NCBI GenBank assembly: GCA_023213395.1
Contig: CM041465.1
Location: 101,067,741-101,131,740 of the forward strand
DNA: 64,000 nt
Direction of reading: 5' to 3'
From: Cycas panzhihuaensis
Lineage: Eukaryota > Cycadophyta
Below are positions 45,640 through 57,614 of this stretch, one piece after another. Positions within the stretch are counted from its first letter, which is position 1. Every line of letters begins with the position of its first letter. The notes below the pieces were generated by a model. It saw only the letters and a program-made list of their open reading frames with translations, was not told where the DNA came from and searched no databases. The translations under genes were made by a program, and so were the position numbers.

Positions 45640-48600
45640 GCCCTAAGCCACTCCACATTAAGGAAATATTTAAAAAGGTACTTATTACTATTTTGATTGA
45701 TAGTGGCATATCACTAAATTTTATTAATATATCCATTTTCAGATAGATTAATCTATATATCAAACCAACTATTGGCTTTACTTGTTCTTTACCAAGTCAT
45801 CACACTCTTTATTATGCTAGGACAATAAAAAATCTCATCATCTACATTAGCTCATGCACGCTATTGTTTGACTTCTATACTTTGTCCATTAGTAGGTCAG
45901 ATTTAATTTTGGGTGTGTAGTTGCTCTAAATATTGGAAATTTATAGCATCAACAACTCACCTATAAATCTATTTATCCCATTTAATGACCATATGGGTTG
46001 CTCACATAAACTCTATGGATTACAGTCTCCACCAAATGAACTAATTTCATCTAATAAGATGCATACATATCTAAACAATAATGTGAGGTACATAGTTTGT
46101 ATAAATAATATCCAATCTTACACAAATATTCACCTTGATATTCAATAAGAATTAGATTAATATTAGCTAATATTTACCCCATTACTAGCTAGTCCTCCAC
46201 CTGACTAAGGCTACTACCACTCCATTGACTTAAAAAACTCACATGACCCCATTAGCCTTTGACTATATAGAAATTTATACTTTTAAAAAAATGAAATAGA
46301 AAAAATCACAAAGGAGTTATTGGATATGGGCATTATTTAGCCTAGTAAGAGCCCATATGCTACACTTATTATATTAGTTTATAAAAAGAATGGGTCATTT
46401 AGACTTTATATCAGTTATTGTGAACTAAATAGAATAACTATAAAAAATAAATTTTCTATACCAAGAATCAATAACATATTAGACAAGATCCATGGTATCA
46501 TAATTTTTACTAAATTAGATCTATAGTCAAGATATTATCAGATCCCACTCCCATTAGTAAACTAACACAAAATAGTCTTATAGACTTACCATGGCCAATT
46601 TGAGTTCCAACTTATGTTGTTTGGTCTATATAATGCCTTGGCCACCTTCTAAGCATTAATGAATAAGATATCCACCTCACTCCTCAAGAAATTCATCATA
46701 GTCTATTTTGATAATATTCTTATATATAGCCTAAATATGTCCTTATACATAAGCCACCTATAAATTATCCTCTAAATTTTGGCCACTAATAAGTTGTATA
46801 TTAAACTTTTGAAATGTGAGTTTAGAAAATAGAATTATAATAGTTAAGCCACATTATATCTTTCATAAGTGTTTAAATAGATTTAAATAAGATGATAGTC
46901 ATCACCAATTGGCCAATCCTAAAAAGCCTTACTTAATTAAGAGCCTTCTTAGGACTTACCAAATTCTATGAATGGTTCGTTCAAAATTATGTAGCCTTAG
47001 CAATGCTATTAACCAATTTTCTTAAGAAAGATTCTTTCTAGTGGTCTCTAGTTGCCAATGAGACATTCACTCACCTTAAGGAAATCATGATAACCACACT
47101 AGTTTTCCCCATACTAGACCTTTCTCGCCCATTTTAACTAGAATATGATGCATCTAGATTTGGATTGGATACAATCTTAATATAGCACTTCCATCCCATT
47201 GCCTTTGAAATTAGAAACCTTAAGGAACATGAGTGTTGATTATCCACCTGCTAAAAAGAAATGAATATGATGCTTTATGCCATAGATAAATGGTAGTAGT
47301 ATCAACTTAGATTAAAGTTTACCATCCTCATGGACCATTATATCCTTCATCACCTATTGAACCAACCGATCCTATCAAAAGAACATGATAAATGGGTTAA
47401 TCAACTCCAAGTCTTTGATTTCACAATCAATTACAAAAAGGAGAAGGATAATGTAGTGGCACATGCTCTTCCTGACTACTAGCATCTACAATCAACGATA
47501 TCACTACCACTAGTCACCTAGTTGATTCATCCATTTATGTCATTTATACTCTAGATCTAATATGGATATAAGAAGTGGCTTTAGATAACCAATCTTAGCT
47601 AGACTATGCATAATAGGACAATAAGGTCCATACCTACAAGAATTACTCTATCCATAGCAACCTTTTACTATGCCAAAATTATATATACACCTGGCATCAA
47701 CTTTTATTGCTAGGATTCTATCAGAATATCACTCCACTCCACTAGGTGGTCACTTAGGGTTCCATAAGACATATTGTAAGATCGATTCAAACTCGTTTTA
47801 GCCATATATGAAGGTAACTATTTTTATATTTATTTTATAATATGATACTTACTAGTGCAACAAAGGAGATATAAAACCTTAACTAGGTCTTCTACAACCT
47901 TTGAATATTCCATAAGGTAAGTGGTAAGATATTACCATGGATTTTATTATAGGTTTACCTTTATTTGTTGAGTATAACTCAATCGTAATAGTCATTGATA
48001 GGCTAATAAAGTATGCCCATTTTTTACCCATGCATACTATATATAAGGCATCACACATCGTAGATGTTTACCTTTAAACAATATTCCACTTGTATGGGTT
48101 ATCATCAACTATTGTGTAAAATTAAGATCCTAAATCCACCAATTTATTCTGGTAAGAACTATTTAAGGCCTTAGGAATATCATTTAATATAAGTTTAGCT
48201 TATCACCCATAAACTAAAAATTAATAAGAGGTTCTTAACAAAACTTTAGAAACCTACTAATGTTGTTTTGTATTCAACTATTAGTCTAAATAGATAGCAT
48301 GGCTATCCTTGATAGAGTACCGGTATAACTTTCTCACCATTTAGCCATTAGGATGTCCTCTTTTTAAGCCTTGTATAGGTACCTCATAACTTCCTACCAC
48401 GCATTAATCACAAATCTCCACACTACTATAGTACAAAAATATTGCAGCATATAGACCAAATTCTTAATGCCCTTAAACAAAATCTATCCATAGCCTAAAA
48501 TCAAAGGAAGTAGTTAGCAAATTGCCACCATTTAGATTACTATTTTGACATTGGTAATCTTGTGTTCCTTTAGCCTTAACCATCTAAGTAATAATCCCTT

Positions 48601-48790
48601 CAACACCAAAAGAACCATAAGCTTAACCCTTGATATTATGGCTTGTACAAAGTCCTTCAACGTATTGGTAAAGTTGAATGTGGCCTTGATATTTCTCTTA
48701 CCTCTAAAGTCCATAATATTTTTTATATTTCTTGTCTCAAAAAGTACATTTGAAAAATCCAAGTTTTATAGATAGTTTTACTAATCTTAG
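45640..48790 (+). pseudogene. pol: Element M: Ty3/gypsy pol, heavily decayed
   Basis: Plus strand, many stops, but the domain order is readable. Protease: LIDSGISLNFI (about 45690-45725). Reverse transcriptase: LLDMGII...SKSPYA (46310-46360), ELNRITIKNKFSIPRI, FTKLDLQSRYYQI (46505-46545), LMLFGLYNALATF (46610-46650) and VYFDNILIYS in place of YxDD (about 46700-46730; the second Asp is now Asn). RNase H: EYDASRFGLDTILIQ (47140-47190). Integrase core with IVIVIDRLIKYAHFLP (about 47975-48020) and ending near a FFIFLVS segment (48720-48745) where FHVS precedes the chromodomain. Gag is not visible; the 5' end is lost. Confidence 0.75.
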
Positions 48791-48979
48791 ATGAAGAATA
48801 AACATTTATCATCCCTCCAGAATATATCATAGCCAACAAATAATGCCATCTTTGGAATTAATTAATGTTTAAATATTTAATATAGTAGGCCAATTGCAGA
48901 CTAAATGAAGCTACTTAAGAATCAATTAAGTTTGTCAAGCAGCATTCTCATCTCAAATGCTTCAAGGAATTAGCATCTC

Positions 48980-49370
48980 AAGGATGGGGATCTATTATAT
49001 AATTAGCATTACTAATTATGAGAAGTATTAATATGTGGAAAGACTCTAAATAGTTAAGTGTGGTATTAGTTATAAAACTTTATGTATGGGCTACCAAGAA
49101 CTTTAATAAAATATAAGGCCACTTAGGCAACTAATAAGATTATCTAGAATGAACCCTCTTTTATATATTTAAGGGTCACAAATTCTACAAGGTTATCTTG
49201 TTATTTTTACTCTTGAGAAAATAGTACTATGGTACTCATTTGGTGTTCTATTTATGCTCACTTGTGCTCATTATATTCTTTCCATGTAATTTTAGTGCTA
49301 AAGATTATAAAAGCTGTCATAATTCTCTTGATCTTCATTTTTTATTACCAACTTATAAGAAAATATATTG
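48980..49370 (+). repeat. Possible 3' LTR of M (partial)
   Basis: A purine tract AAGGATGGGGATC (48980-48992) is followed by TATTATATAATTAG, which would be a decayed TG start. A TATA-like TTATATATTTAAGG lies at 49161-49174. No partner LTR is in the window, so this rests on position after pol and on the purine tract. The 65-codon frame at 49229-49426 spans its end. Confidence 0.4.
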
Positions 49371-49379
49371 GAGGTTACA

Positions 49380-49749
49380 CTCCAAAGAGAGTGAGTTCTA
49401 GAAGAAGACCATGGAAGATAATGTGATGGCCTTAGATAAGAAATAACTATGGAACTTGGTGAAGTTGCATGATGGTAGAAAGTATGTTAAGAATACATGG
49501 ATCTTTGAGAAGAAATTTGAGACAAATAATACTATGGAAAAGTACAAGGCTCAATTAGTAACAAAAGGTTATTTTCAAATGAAGGGAATAGATTTTAGTG
49601 AGGTATTTTCTCTTTTTGTATAGTTATCTTTAAATAGATTTTTATTAGTTATAACATCTACCTGTAATCTTAAGGTGGAACAAATGGATGTGAAGATAAC
49701 TTTTCTTCATGGTAACCATAAAGAAGAAATTTATATATTATAATCTAAA
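49380..49749 (+). pseudogene. pol: Element L: copia reverse transcriptase, first piece
   Basis: MEDNVMALDKK then LWNLVKLHDGRKYV, KYKAQLVTKGYFQMKGIDFS and MDVKITFLHGNHKEEIYIL: the N-terminal part of a copia reverse transcriptase with a few stops. It stops in the middle of the domain, exactly where the LTR of K begins. The rest continues at 55980. Orientation plus. Confidence 0.8.
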
Positions 49750-50110
49750 TATTAACATGGTAGTTAATTATTAAACCACTTAGTTAATATTAATGTAGCT
49801 TAATTAAGTAAAAAGGTGTGAAGCTAAAAGGTGTGACTTATTTGGAGGGCCACAACCCTAATTGGGTGACACCTCTTGGAAGAATATATAATCCTTAAGC
49901 CCTTGTATATTCCATATATCAAGTCATTGTAAAATAATCAATGTGATCCATCAAGGATGCTTTTGTGATAGTTTTTTTCCTGAAAGGGTTTTCCCACATA
50001 AATCTTGTATACTGTGCATCTATTTTTTTGTGTATATTTGTTTATTTGTTATGTATGGTTAAAGATACTACAGATGGGAACACATGTGTATGATTTTATA
50101 TTCTTGAATA
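49750..50110 (+). repeat. Element K 5' LTR
   Basis: 361 bp, starting TATTAACATGG (the 3' copy has TGTTAATGTGG). TATA-like AATATATAATCC lies at 49883-49894. Ends TTCTTGAATA against the primer site. Confidence 0.85.
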
Positions 50111-51599
50111 TGGTATTAGGGTAGTAGTGTCCTACACAGTTAAATCTTGACACTAAGTAGGCCAGTGGGATTATTGGTTATTGGGTAATGCCATCTAACC
50201 CAAGATGAGTCTTAAGGGTCTATCAACCCTAAAAACATGTAGAAGCAAGTATACTATATCAGTGGTAGTTAAAGTAATAAAGATCACTATTCAATAAATC
50301 ATAAGGGTTATTAGAGTTAAATTTAGGCATCAAGACCATGGTTGTGATTAGAGTTGACTCATTCAAGGTCATTCAAAGCTAGTTGAAGGAATGTAGAAGT
50401 AATTTAAGCTAGTGGAGCATGTATTGATGTTGATTTAGTTACTTTAAGGATAGGCAAGCATATGCAAAAGTAAGTCTATTATATTTCTCATCAAAATACC
50501 ATAAAATTGATAAAATAAGGTTGTTTCTAGGTACTACTTACTATCAAAATTTACTATCTAAATATAAGTGTTGGGTTAAAGTTTACAGTAGTAGAAGGTT
50601 ATTTTCTTGAATTTTTTCTATATTTATAAGGATTTTGGAGAGTCATGCGTATATATAGAACTTAAAACAACTATATAAAGGGTAGAAAGATACATATCAA
50701 CAAACCTTGGTATGTTTTATCTCCTCTAAAAGCTAGCTGGGATGTTTTTTCATCAAATTTGAGCCCATTCTGTGTTGGTTGGGTACTAGTCACACTATCT
50801 GGGTGCTTATCCTCTTGGATGGTCACTATTTATATTGGCTAGTCATGTTTAGAGGTGGTTGGTTAGTCTGGAGATTATTTACTAGCTGCTCAGGTGGAGC
50901 ACAGATCTATGTATGAGGTTGCATGACCATAGAGAACAAAAGAGGTCACGGGTCGTTAATAGTAAACTCACAACAATTGTGCCTCCTAACTTCATAATGT
51001 GCAACTTTTCACTAAGATATTTGATGCCTTTATACTATGGTTTAAACATAGTGACATCTTGATATATTTTGGTGAATATTTAGAGCACGTGGATCAAGTT
51101 CCAAAGGCATAGGACTTTATAAAAAGTCACAACTCATAGAATATACCTTTTGGTATATTCTCCCCAATTCAACTTTATAAAAGGCCCTTAGACCATTAAT
51201 ACTTTATTATATTTACCTATTGTGAAGTACTTTGAAGTTATTTAAAGTATTCTTCTTCTGTTTTGAGTGCAGATCAAGGAGGATTATTGTGTTTTATGAT
51301 TTGGAGACCGTGCATCATCACCTGTGGAGTCATCCTTTGATGTGGAGCACTTTTTTTTAAGCCTTTTTTGTGTCAGTTGTGACATATGCATGGTTATTTA
51401 AGGCTATTTGTTAATGGTTGATGAGAGATAAACAATTGATGGCTCATTTAACATAGGTATAGTTGGTTTTAGATGCCATTGGAAGCATTCTAATAAGCTA
51501 AAGGAAGATAGAGGGGTACATTTTATCCTATAGGCATTCATGTTTGGTGTCAATTGATTCATATTAAAGCCTATTTTTGAAGGTGGAGTACATTATACT
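50111..51599 (+). other. Element K primer site and leader
   Basis: Starts with the primer site TGGTATTAGGGT (50111-50122), a decayed initiator-Met site. The remaining 1.5 kb has no protein motif I recognise. Confidence 0.55.
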
Positions 51600-52440
51600 C
51601 AAAGTTATCTTTAATGGTAATAATTTCAGTGAGTGGAAGGCCAATATGGAGATTATTTTGATGGTGAATTAATTATGGGGAATTACCAAGGCAAAAGTGG
51701 ATGCAATTCCATTAGACCATAAAGAGTAAATTCATCTCGAAGAGAAGAAATTTATGGCTATGGGACTATTGAAACTATCACTGGCACCAAATCAGGGAGT
51801 ATTATTTCATAATCTAGATGAATTAGATGAGATATGGATAAAATTATATGATGCATTTGAAAAGAAGTAGACGAATAGGCATCTTATACTGATGTTAGAG
51901 TTACTCAACTTGCATGTGGAGGATGAGAATAACGTTAACTCCTACCTTAACAAGATTACAGGCTTGAAGAATAAGCTGGAGGAACTAAAGCCGAACTCAA
52001 TCGATCATACATTGTTATTTGTAATAATCATATCAAAACTATTGGCTGCCTTCACCACATTCCAGACCATTTATGGTAGAGACAAAGTGATGGATGTAGA
52101 GACATTTGATGGGCTTAAAAACATAATTCTAATGGAAGATGCCAAGCTCAAACATCATAGTATACTTAGAGGTTCTGGTTCAAGTTAGGCCCTAGCCATA
52201 AAAACTTAGAGGAAGGAGGATGTTAAGGAGGAAAAGATCATATAGAGGTCAAGAGAAAGTTCACATGACAAAAAGAAGTTCAACAAAAAATGCAATTACT
52301 ACAATAATGATGGTCACCATAAGAAAAACTGTTGGTTCAAGCACCGCAATAAATACAAAATCAACTAGGATGATAAAAGGAAAAATGTTATTGCTCACCA
52401 TGCCCAAGAAAAAGCCTCATCAACCAAGTTAAATTAGAGA
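51600..52440 (+). pseudogene. gag: Element K gag, broken
   Basis: FNGNNFSEWKANMEIILMVN then LWGITKAKVDA, NRHLILMLELLNLHVEDENN and VNSYLNKITGLKNKLEEL (open from 51892 to 52188): the copia Gag (UBN2) fold signature. A zinc knuckle, CNYYNNDGHHKKNCW, with the CCHC pattern slightly altered, is at about 52292-52336 in another frame. Stops and one frameshift disable it. It is the autonomous-type counterpart of the isolated gags in E, F, I and J. Confidence 0.8.
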
Positions 52441-53720
52441 GATTATTGGGTGCTTGACTCTTGAGTGCAGAAGCATATTTCTTACCATAGGCAAAACTTT
52501 GATACGATGACTTCAAATTCAAGTGGTGTTGAGATTACTTTAGGAGATACTCATGTTTTACCGGTAGAAGGTATCGATAAAGTTTCCATTGCAAGAGGTA
52601 TATATACTAGGGTATATTATATAATAAAGATGCAATTAAACCTTTCTTCAGCCCAAGAGATCTATAAATAAGGTATGAAGGTGGAGCTCTATGATGATAA
52701 ATGCCTAATTAAGGATCTCAAATAGAACTTTACTGTCATAGCTACTAAGAAAGTCAGGGGTAACTTCTAGGTGTTTGAAAAGTTTCAATCTTAGAAGAAG
52801 TCTTATGCCTTTGTTGCCAATGCAGATGACATGATTAAGTTGTTGAATAATTACCCAGGATACCTAAATTATAGGAGTATTACACTGTTAAAGAGGTTAA
52901 ATATAGTGGAAGGATTATCATCTGTTACCTACTCAGATGGTGTGTATGTATGGCAAGTACAGCCACTACCCTTTTGCTTGAGATAATGCTTAGAGAGCTA
53001 AGAAGAAGCTAAAGCTTGTACATCCAAATATAATAGGTCCTCTTCCTAACCCTTCGATATCTAGAGCTCGTTATACTCTTTTATTTGTAGATGACTTTAC
53101 CAAGAAGGCCTGTGTTTACTTTCTCAAGAACAAGTCAGATATATTGATTGCTTTTGTGACTGGAAAGTGATGGTTAAAAATGAATATAATAAGAAAATGA
53201 AGTTGTTAAGAAGTGATAATGGTAAGGAATATGACAACTATGTGGTCAATCGGTTCTGTTATGATCATAATATAAAGTAGGAATTTATGGTCCCATATAT
53301 CCCATAATAGAATAGAGTTGCTAAAAGAAAAAATTGTACCATAATAGAGATGGTGAGGTATATGGTACATGCTAAAACCCTACCACTAAAATTTTGGGTA
53401 GAAGCTATGACAACTTCTATTTATATTTTGAATTGGGTAGCCACTCAACAATTCACAACATGACCCCTAAAGAAAAATGGACCAGTCATAAGCTTGTCAT
53501 TAGCAATTTAAGAATGTTTAGGTATATTATGTGTGCCCACATCCCATATGATACCCGTAAGAAATTAGATCGGAAGAGTCTAAAGTACATATTTATGGGG
53601 TATTACACTGAGAATAAAGCCTATAGACTATGGGATCCATAAGGGGAGAGGATTGCAGTTAGTCAAGATGTAAAATTTAATGAGACATTGACATATTACA
53701 TTGATAGATCATCAGAGGAG
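52441..53720 (+). pseudogene. pol: Element K protease and integrase, broken
   Basis: Protease: YWVLDS, a stop where Gly would be, then KHISYHRQNFDTMT (about 52446-52510). Gag-pre-integrase remnant near 52850-52960. Integrase core: LFVDDFTKKACVYFLKNKSD (about 53082-53142), LRSDNGKEYDNYVVNRF (53206-53258) with the second Asp, and VAKRKNCTIIEMVRYM (53315-53370) with the final acidic site region. Then KSLKYIFMGYYTENKAYRLW (53575-53635). Several TAG/TGA stops. Confidence 0.8.
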
Positions 53721-54029
53721 CCCTTTTACTCCCCCTTCTCCCATTCCCAGATTCATCAAGTGAAGAGGATAATGAGCCAGTTACTATAACACCTGAGGAA
53801 GTAGGATCAAGTGGGATGAGTAATAGTGAGAAGCTGTCGTGAAATGAAGTACCTCCAGCAATGGGTCTTTCAATACCTTTATGGGCAAGGAAGACTCTAG
53901 AAGATTCTAATGTAGTGATGCATACCTTAACTAATGATTGAAGAACACGAAGTTAACATGCTAGTTCAACTCTACTGATAGACATCAATGATTTCAGTGC
54001 TCCTGATTCATTAGATAAATCAAAAGGAG

Positions 54030-55590
54030 ATCCATGATGGAGACCTATAATGGAGGAGGAGTATAGTTCTATACTAAAGAATGATATGTGGGATTTGGTT
54101 CTAATACCTCTGATGAAGAACCTTGTTGGATATAAGTGGGTCTACAAGATGAAGTTCTGATCCAATGGAGAGGTGGACAAGTATAAGGCCAGACTTGTTA
54201 TGCAAGGATTTAAGGAAAAAGAAGGAATTAACTATGAGGAGACATTTTCACCAGTCTCTAAAATGATAATAGTCTAATTACTCATTTCCTTAGCAGTTGT
54301 TTACAGTTGGGAGTTATATCAGATGGATATAAAGTCTACATTCCTTAATAGAAATATAAAGGAGGAGATATATATGTTACAACCTCTAGGATTAATTAAG
54401 GATGGCCAGAAGCACCTTATCTACCATCTAAAAGAAGTTAATATATGGTTTGAAACAAGCACCTCGTGTTTGGTATGAAAAGATGGATGGGAAGTTGAAA
54501 GATGAAGGTTTCAAGATTTTAGAACTTGACTCAATTCTGTATGTGAAGAGAAAAAGGACTTCAATAGTTACTTATGTGGTGTATATGGATGATTTTATTA
54601 TCGACGATAACTATAGCAAGGCTATTACTAAAGTAAAATCCAACCTAGGAGTTCCATTTGATATGACATATATTATGAGACTTCACTACTTCTTGGGCAT
54701 TCGGGTTAGGCAAATGGATGATAAGATCATGTCATTGTAGTCACAGTATATGAAAAACTTGCTAGAGAAATTTAGAATGCAAAATTACAAACCAATTATA
54801 ATACTATATGTAAAAGACAAAGTTATAGAAGGATATAGCTAAGCCCTCTATAGATGGTATAAAATATCACTAGTTGGTAGGGAGTCTAATCTATTTAATT
54901 TATACTAGGCCTGATACCACATATGCTATCAGGTTAATTTCTTGTTACATGCAGAATCCTTAGGAACCTCATTTGGTTACTACGAATCAAATTCTAAAGT
55001 ATTTGAAGGGGATAATCAATCTTGGTCTTGAATACTATCAAGGTGAAGAGGTACGATTGCATGGCTATATGAATGTTGATTAGGGAGAAGATTCCAATGA
55101 TCAGAAGTCCACTTTTAGATACCTATTTAGTGTTGGCAATGGATTTATTTTATGGTAGTCAAAGAAGCAATAGATAATAGCGCTACCTTCTACATAGGTA
55201 GAATATCAAGGACTCAATATGGGTGTGAAGGAAGTCATATGGTTATAAGATCTCTTAGAGTTTCTTGGAGTTTCAATTAGACACTTGATTATCTTTGTTG
55301 ATAATCAGAGTATCATTTACCTATCGAAGAATCCAGAGCTTCATGTATATACAAAGCACATTAAGATTCACCATCATTACATTCATGAATAGATCAAATT
55401 AGTGAAGCTACAAGTCGACTACTATTTAAGTAAATTCTAGCTTGTAGATGTATTTATTAAACCTCTCACTGAAGATTAATTCATGAAGATGCATACGAGA
55501 CTTGGACTCACCAATGTTATCCTTGAGAGGGGATCTATCGACAAGGATAAAGAAGCTACAGGATAATCTTGTCCTTTGTGATAACACAGT
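54030..55590 (+). pseudogene. pol: Element K reverse transcriptase and RNase H, broken
   Basis: EEEYSSILKNDMWDLVLIP (54050-54110), [29 protein letters not shown], the MKQAPRVWYEKMDGKL segment, and the catalytic VVYMDDFIIDDN (about 54575-54615) open within 54450-54740. RNase H has LPST-type and VEYQGLN blocks (55185-55215), FVDNQSIIYLSKNPELHVYT (about 55295-55355) and HIKIHHHYIHE. Stops interrupt several places. Confidence 0.8.
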
Positions 55591-55621
55591 TGTTATAGTC
55601 GGTAGGCTCCCCACATTTATA

Positions 55622-55632
55622 TTAAAGGGGGA
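55622..55632 (+). other. Element K polypurine tract
   Basis: TTAAAGGGGGA directly before the 3' LTR start TGTTAATGTGG. Confidence 0.75.
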
Positions 55633-55979
55633 TGTTAATGTGGTAGTTAATTATTAAGCTACTTAATTAATATTAATATAGTTTAATTAAGTGAAAAGGT
55701 GTAACTTATTTAGAGGGTCACAATCCTAATCGAGTGACACCTCTTGGAAGAATATATAATCCTTAAGGCCTTGTATATTCGATGTATCAAGCCACTATGA
55801 AATAATCAATGTGATCCATCAAGGATTCTTTTGTGGTGGGTTTTTTCCCAAAAGGGTTTTCCCATATAAATCCCATATATTATGCATCTATTTTCTATGT
55901 GTATATTTGTTTTCTTGCTATGTATAGTTAAAGTTTCTACATATGGGAACATCTATGTATGATTTCATGTTCCCAAACA
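55633..55979 (+). repeat. Element K 3' LTR
   Basis: 347 bp with intact TG...CA ends, collinear with 49750-50110. TATA-like AATATATAATCC lies at 55751-55762. Confidence 0.85.
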
Positions 55980-56341
55980 CCGAAGAGTTTTAAGTTGTAG
56001 GTAAGTAGAATTTAACGTATAGATTAAAGAAGTCCTTATATAGATTGAAGTAGTCACTAAGGATATGGTACTAAAAAATCGATACATATATATTAGGAGA
56101 TGATTTTTAGCACAACAAAGTTGATTAATATATTTATCATAAATAAGTTAATAATAATTTTATTATCTTAGCCTATTATATTCATAAAGTTTTATTAATA
56201 AGTAATAATAAAAGAATGATTAAATTTATGAAATCCCAATTAACATATCACTTTAAGATGAAATACCTTGATACATCATATAATATTTTAGACATTGAGT
56301 TTAAGAGAGAAGTAATATAAGAAACTTTAGATTACACAAAG
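55980..56341 (+). pseudogene. pol: Element L: copia reverse transcriptase, second piece
   Basis: It resumes after K with YRLKKSLYRLK (the SLYGLKQ box), then AYYIHKVLLISNNK (where YVDDxL would be; the Asp pair is lost), YHFKMKYLDTSYNILDIEFK (the MKDLGxAxxILGIEI block) and ends at the target site of J. The collinearity with 49380-49749 and 62342-63030 shows all three are one gene. Confidence 0.75.
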
Positions 56342-56440
56342 TGATGGAAAATAGAATGTAGCTAAACTGCTCTGATACCAAATGAAGGAAAATATACTAT
56401 AGCCAAACTATGCTCTAATACCAAATGAAGGAAATATAAT
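56342..56440 (-). repeat. Tandem LTR terminus plus primer-site units, left copy
   Basis: Units start at about 56342, 56382 and 56424. The first two each end in a near-perfect reverse-complement primer site: GCTCTGATACCA and GCTCTAATACCA. The same arrangement with three starts is at 61820, 61861 and 61897 in the other LTR. Confidence 0.75.
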
Positions 56441-56881
56441 ACACAAGGAGAATAGGGTAGAAGATATAATAAACTTTAATATATTCTAAATAACAGTATT
56501 GCATTAAATATTCAATACAAATCTATGTAACAATGTAGCAATGTAGATCGATGTTGCACAAATGAACTATGAGAGCATGATAGCATTGTCTTCAATCCAT
56601 TGTTGTTGAGAGCATGATAAATATCCTCAAAGGAAGCAGTGTCTAAAGACACCAGGGTTGTACACCCCATAATATAAATAGTTTTGGGGGAGGAGGGAAA
56701 CTCCTTAACCCTTGAATTTAAATTAATAATAAAATAATGTAACTTAACTCAAATAAACTAACTCAAATTAATATTAACTTACCTTAACTTACTTACATGT
56801 GTTTTAGCATTACATGTGTAAATTGAGGTGCACAATCCTGGTAGGTAAGAGGGAGTTGAGTAATGACATTACACTCCAATA
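56342..56881 (-). repeat. Element J 3' LTR
   Basis: 540 bp. The left 90 bases are tandem copies of a unit starting TGAxGGAAAATA and ending CTxTxATACCAAA. The remainder aligns with the LTRs of E and F when reverse-complemented (TTTAAATTCAAGG, CCCTCCTCC, ATATTTA, GGATTGAA blocks). Confidence 0.85.
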
Positions 56882-57614
56882 TTCTCCCCCTTAATGTCAT
56901 CGTAAACACTTGTATCTTTTCCTTGAACTTGTGGAACTTGTACTTAAAAAAAACTTCAAAATTCTGATCTTGATCTTTATCAACTCTTCTCACCCTTATA
57001 GCCACATATGTCTCTTTATCATGGAATGATATAAAAAAACTATAAGTAGATAAAACTTGATTCAAATATAAATGAATAGCTGTAATTTTGACTTTGTTAA
57101 CTGGAACATTAAGAAGGCTTTGAACTTGAACTTTTGTAATCCTTATGCTTTGAACAACTGTCATATCATCAAATTCATTCTATGTTATGTTATAAGATTC
57201 ATCTTCATTCTCCCCTTTAAATGGAGGATCAAATCCTTGTGCAACAAGGTGGTCCTGCATTTGATCTGAATCTTCATTGGTTTTGTCATCATGATCTACC
57301 TTTTCTGTTACCTGTCTCACATGCTCATCAAAAATTTCATCAAATACATAGAGGGTATCTCCCCCATAAGTAGAAATCAATACATTCCAAACTGATTTAG
57401 AAATTGTTAAATCATATACCTTTGAAAAAATTTCATCATTCATAGTACAAAACAATAAACCTAATGCTTTATTATCCTTTCAAATATATTCTTTAATGTT
57501 AACATCATAATCATGTTGCAAATATTTTCACAAATCATGTTCAATAAAATAGTTTCTCATAGTGTTATGCCATTATGCAAAATTTTGGCCATCAAAAATA
57601 GGGAATTGAGTCAT
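56793..57614 (-). pseudogene. gag: Element J Gag-like protein, broken by four stops
   Basis: The ATG is at 57614. Read on the minus strand in one frame: MTQFPIFDGQNFA, stop, WHNTMRNYFIEHDL, stop, KYLQHDYDVN, a further stop, KDNKALGLLFCTMNDEIFSK, SKSVWNVLISTYGGDTL, then an acidic middle, one TAG at about 57187, and finally FFKYKFHKFKEKIQVFTMTL. The frame runs through the polypurine tract and 89 bases into the 3' LTR before stopping at 56793. This is the copia-type (UBN2) Gag pattern without zinc knuckle, about 274 codons, collinear with E and F. Stops replace Trp, Trp/Gln-type positions and Gln. Pol is absent. Confidence 0.75.

Larger units (their letters stand above)
49750..55979 (+). mobile_element. 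Element K: Ty1/copia retrotransposon inserted in L
   Basis: LTRs are 49750-50110 and 55633-55979. The primer site TGGTATTAGGGT directly follows the 5' LTR and the polypurine tract TTAAAGGGGGA precedes the 3' LTR. Flanking pentamers CTAAA and CCGAA differ by the two changes expected from CpG decay on both strands. Order gag, protease, integrase, reverse transcriptase, RNase H is copia. Several stops per domain make it inactive, but it is less decayed than L. Confidence 0.85.
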
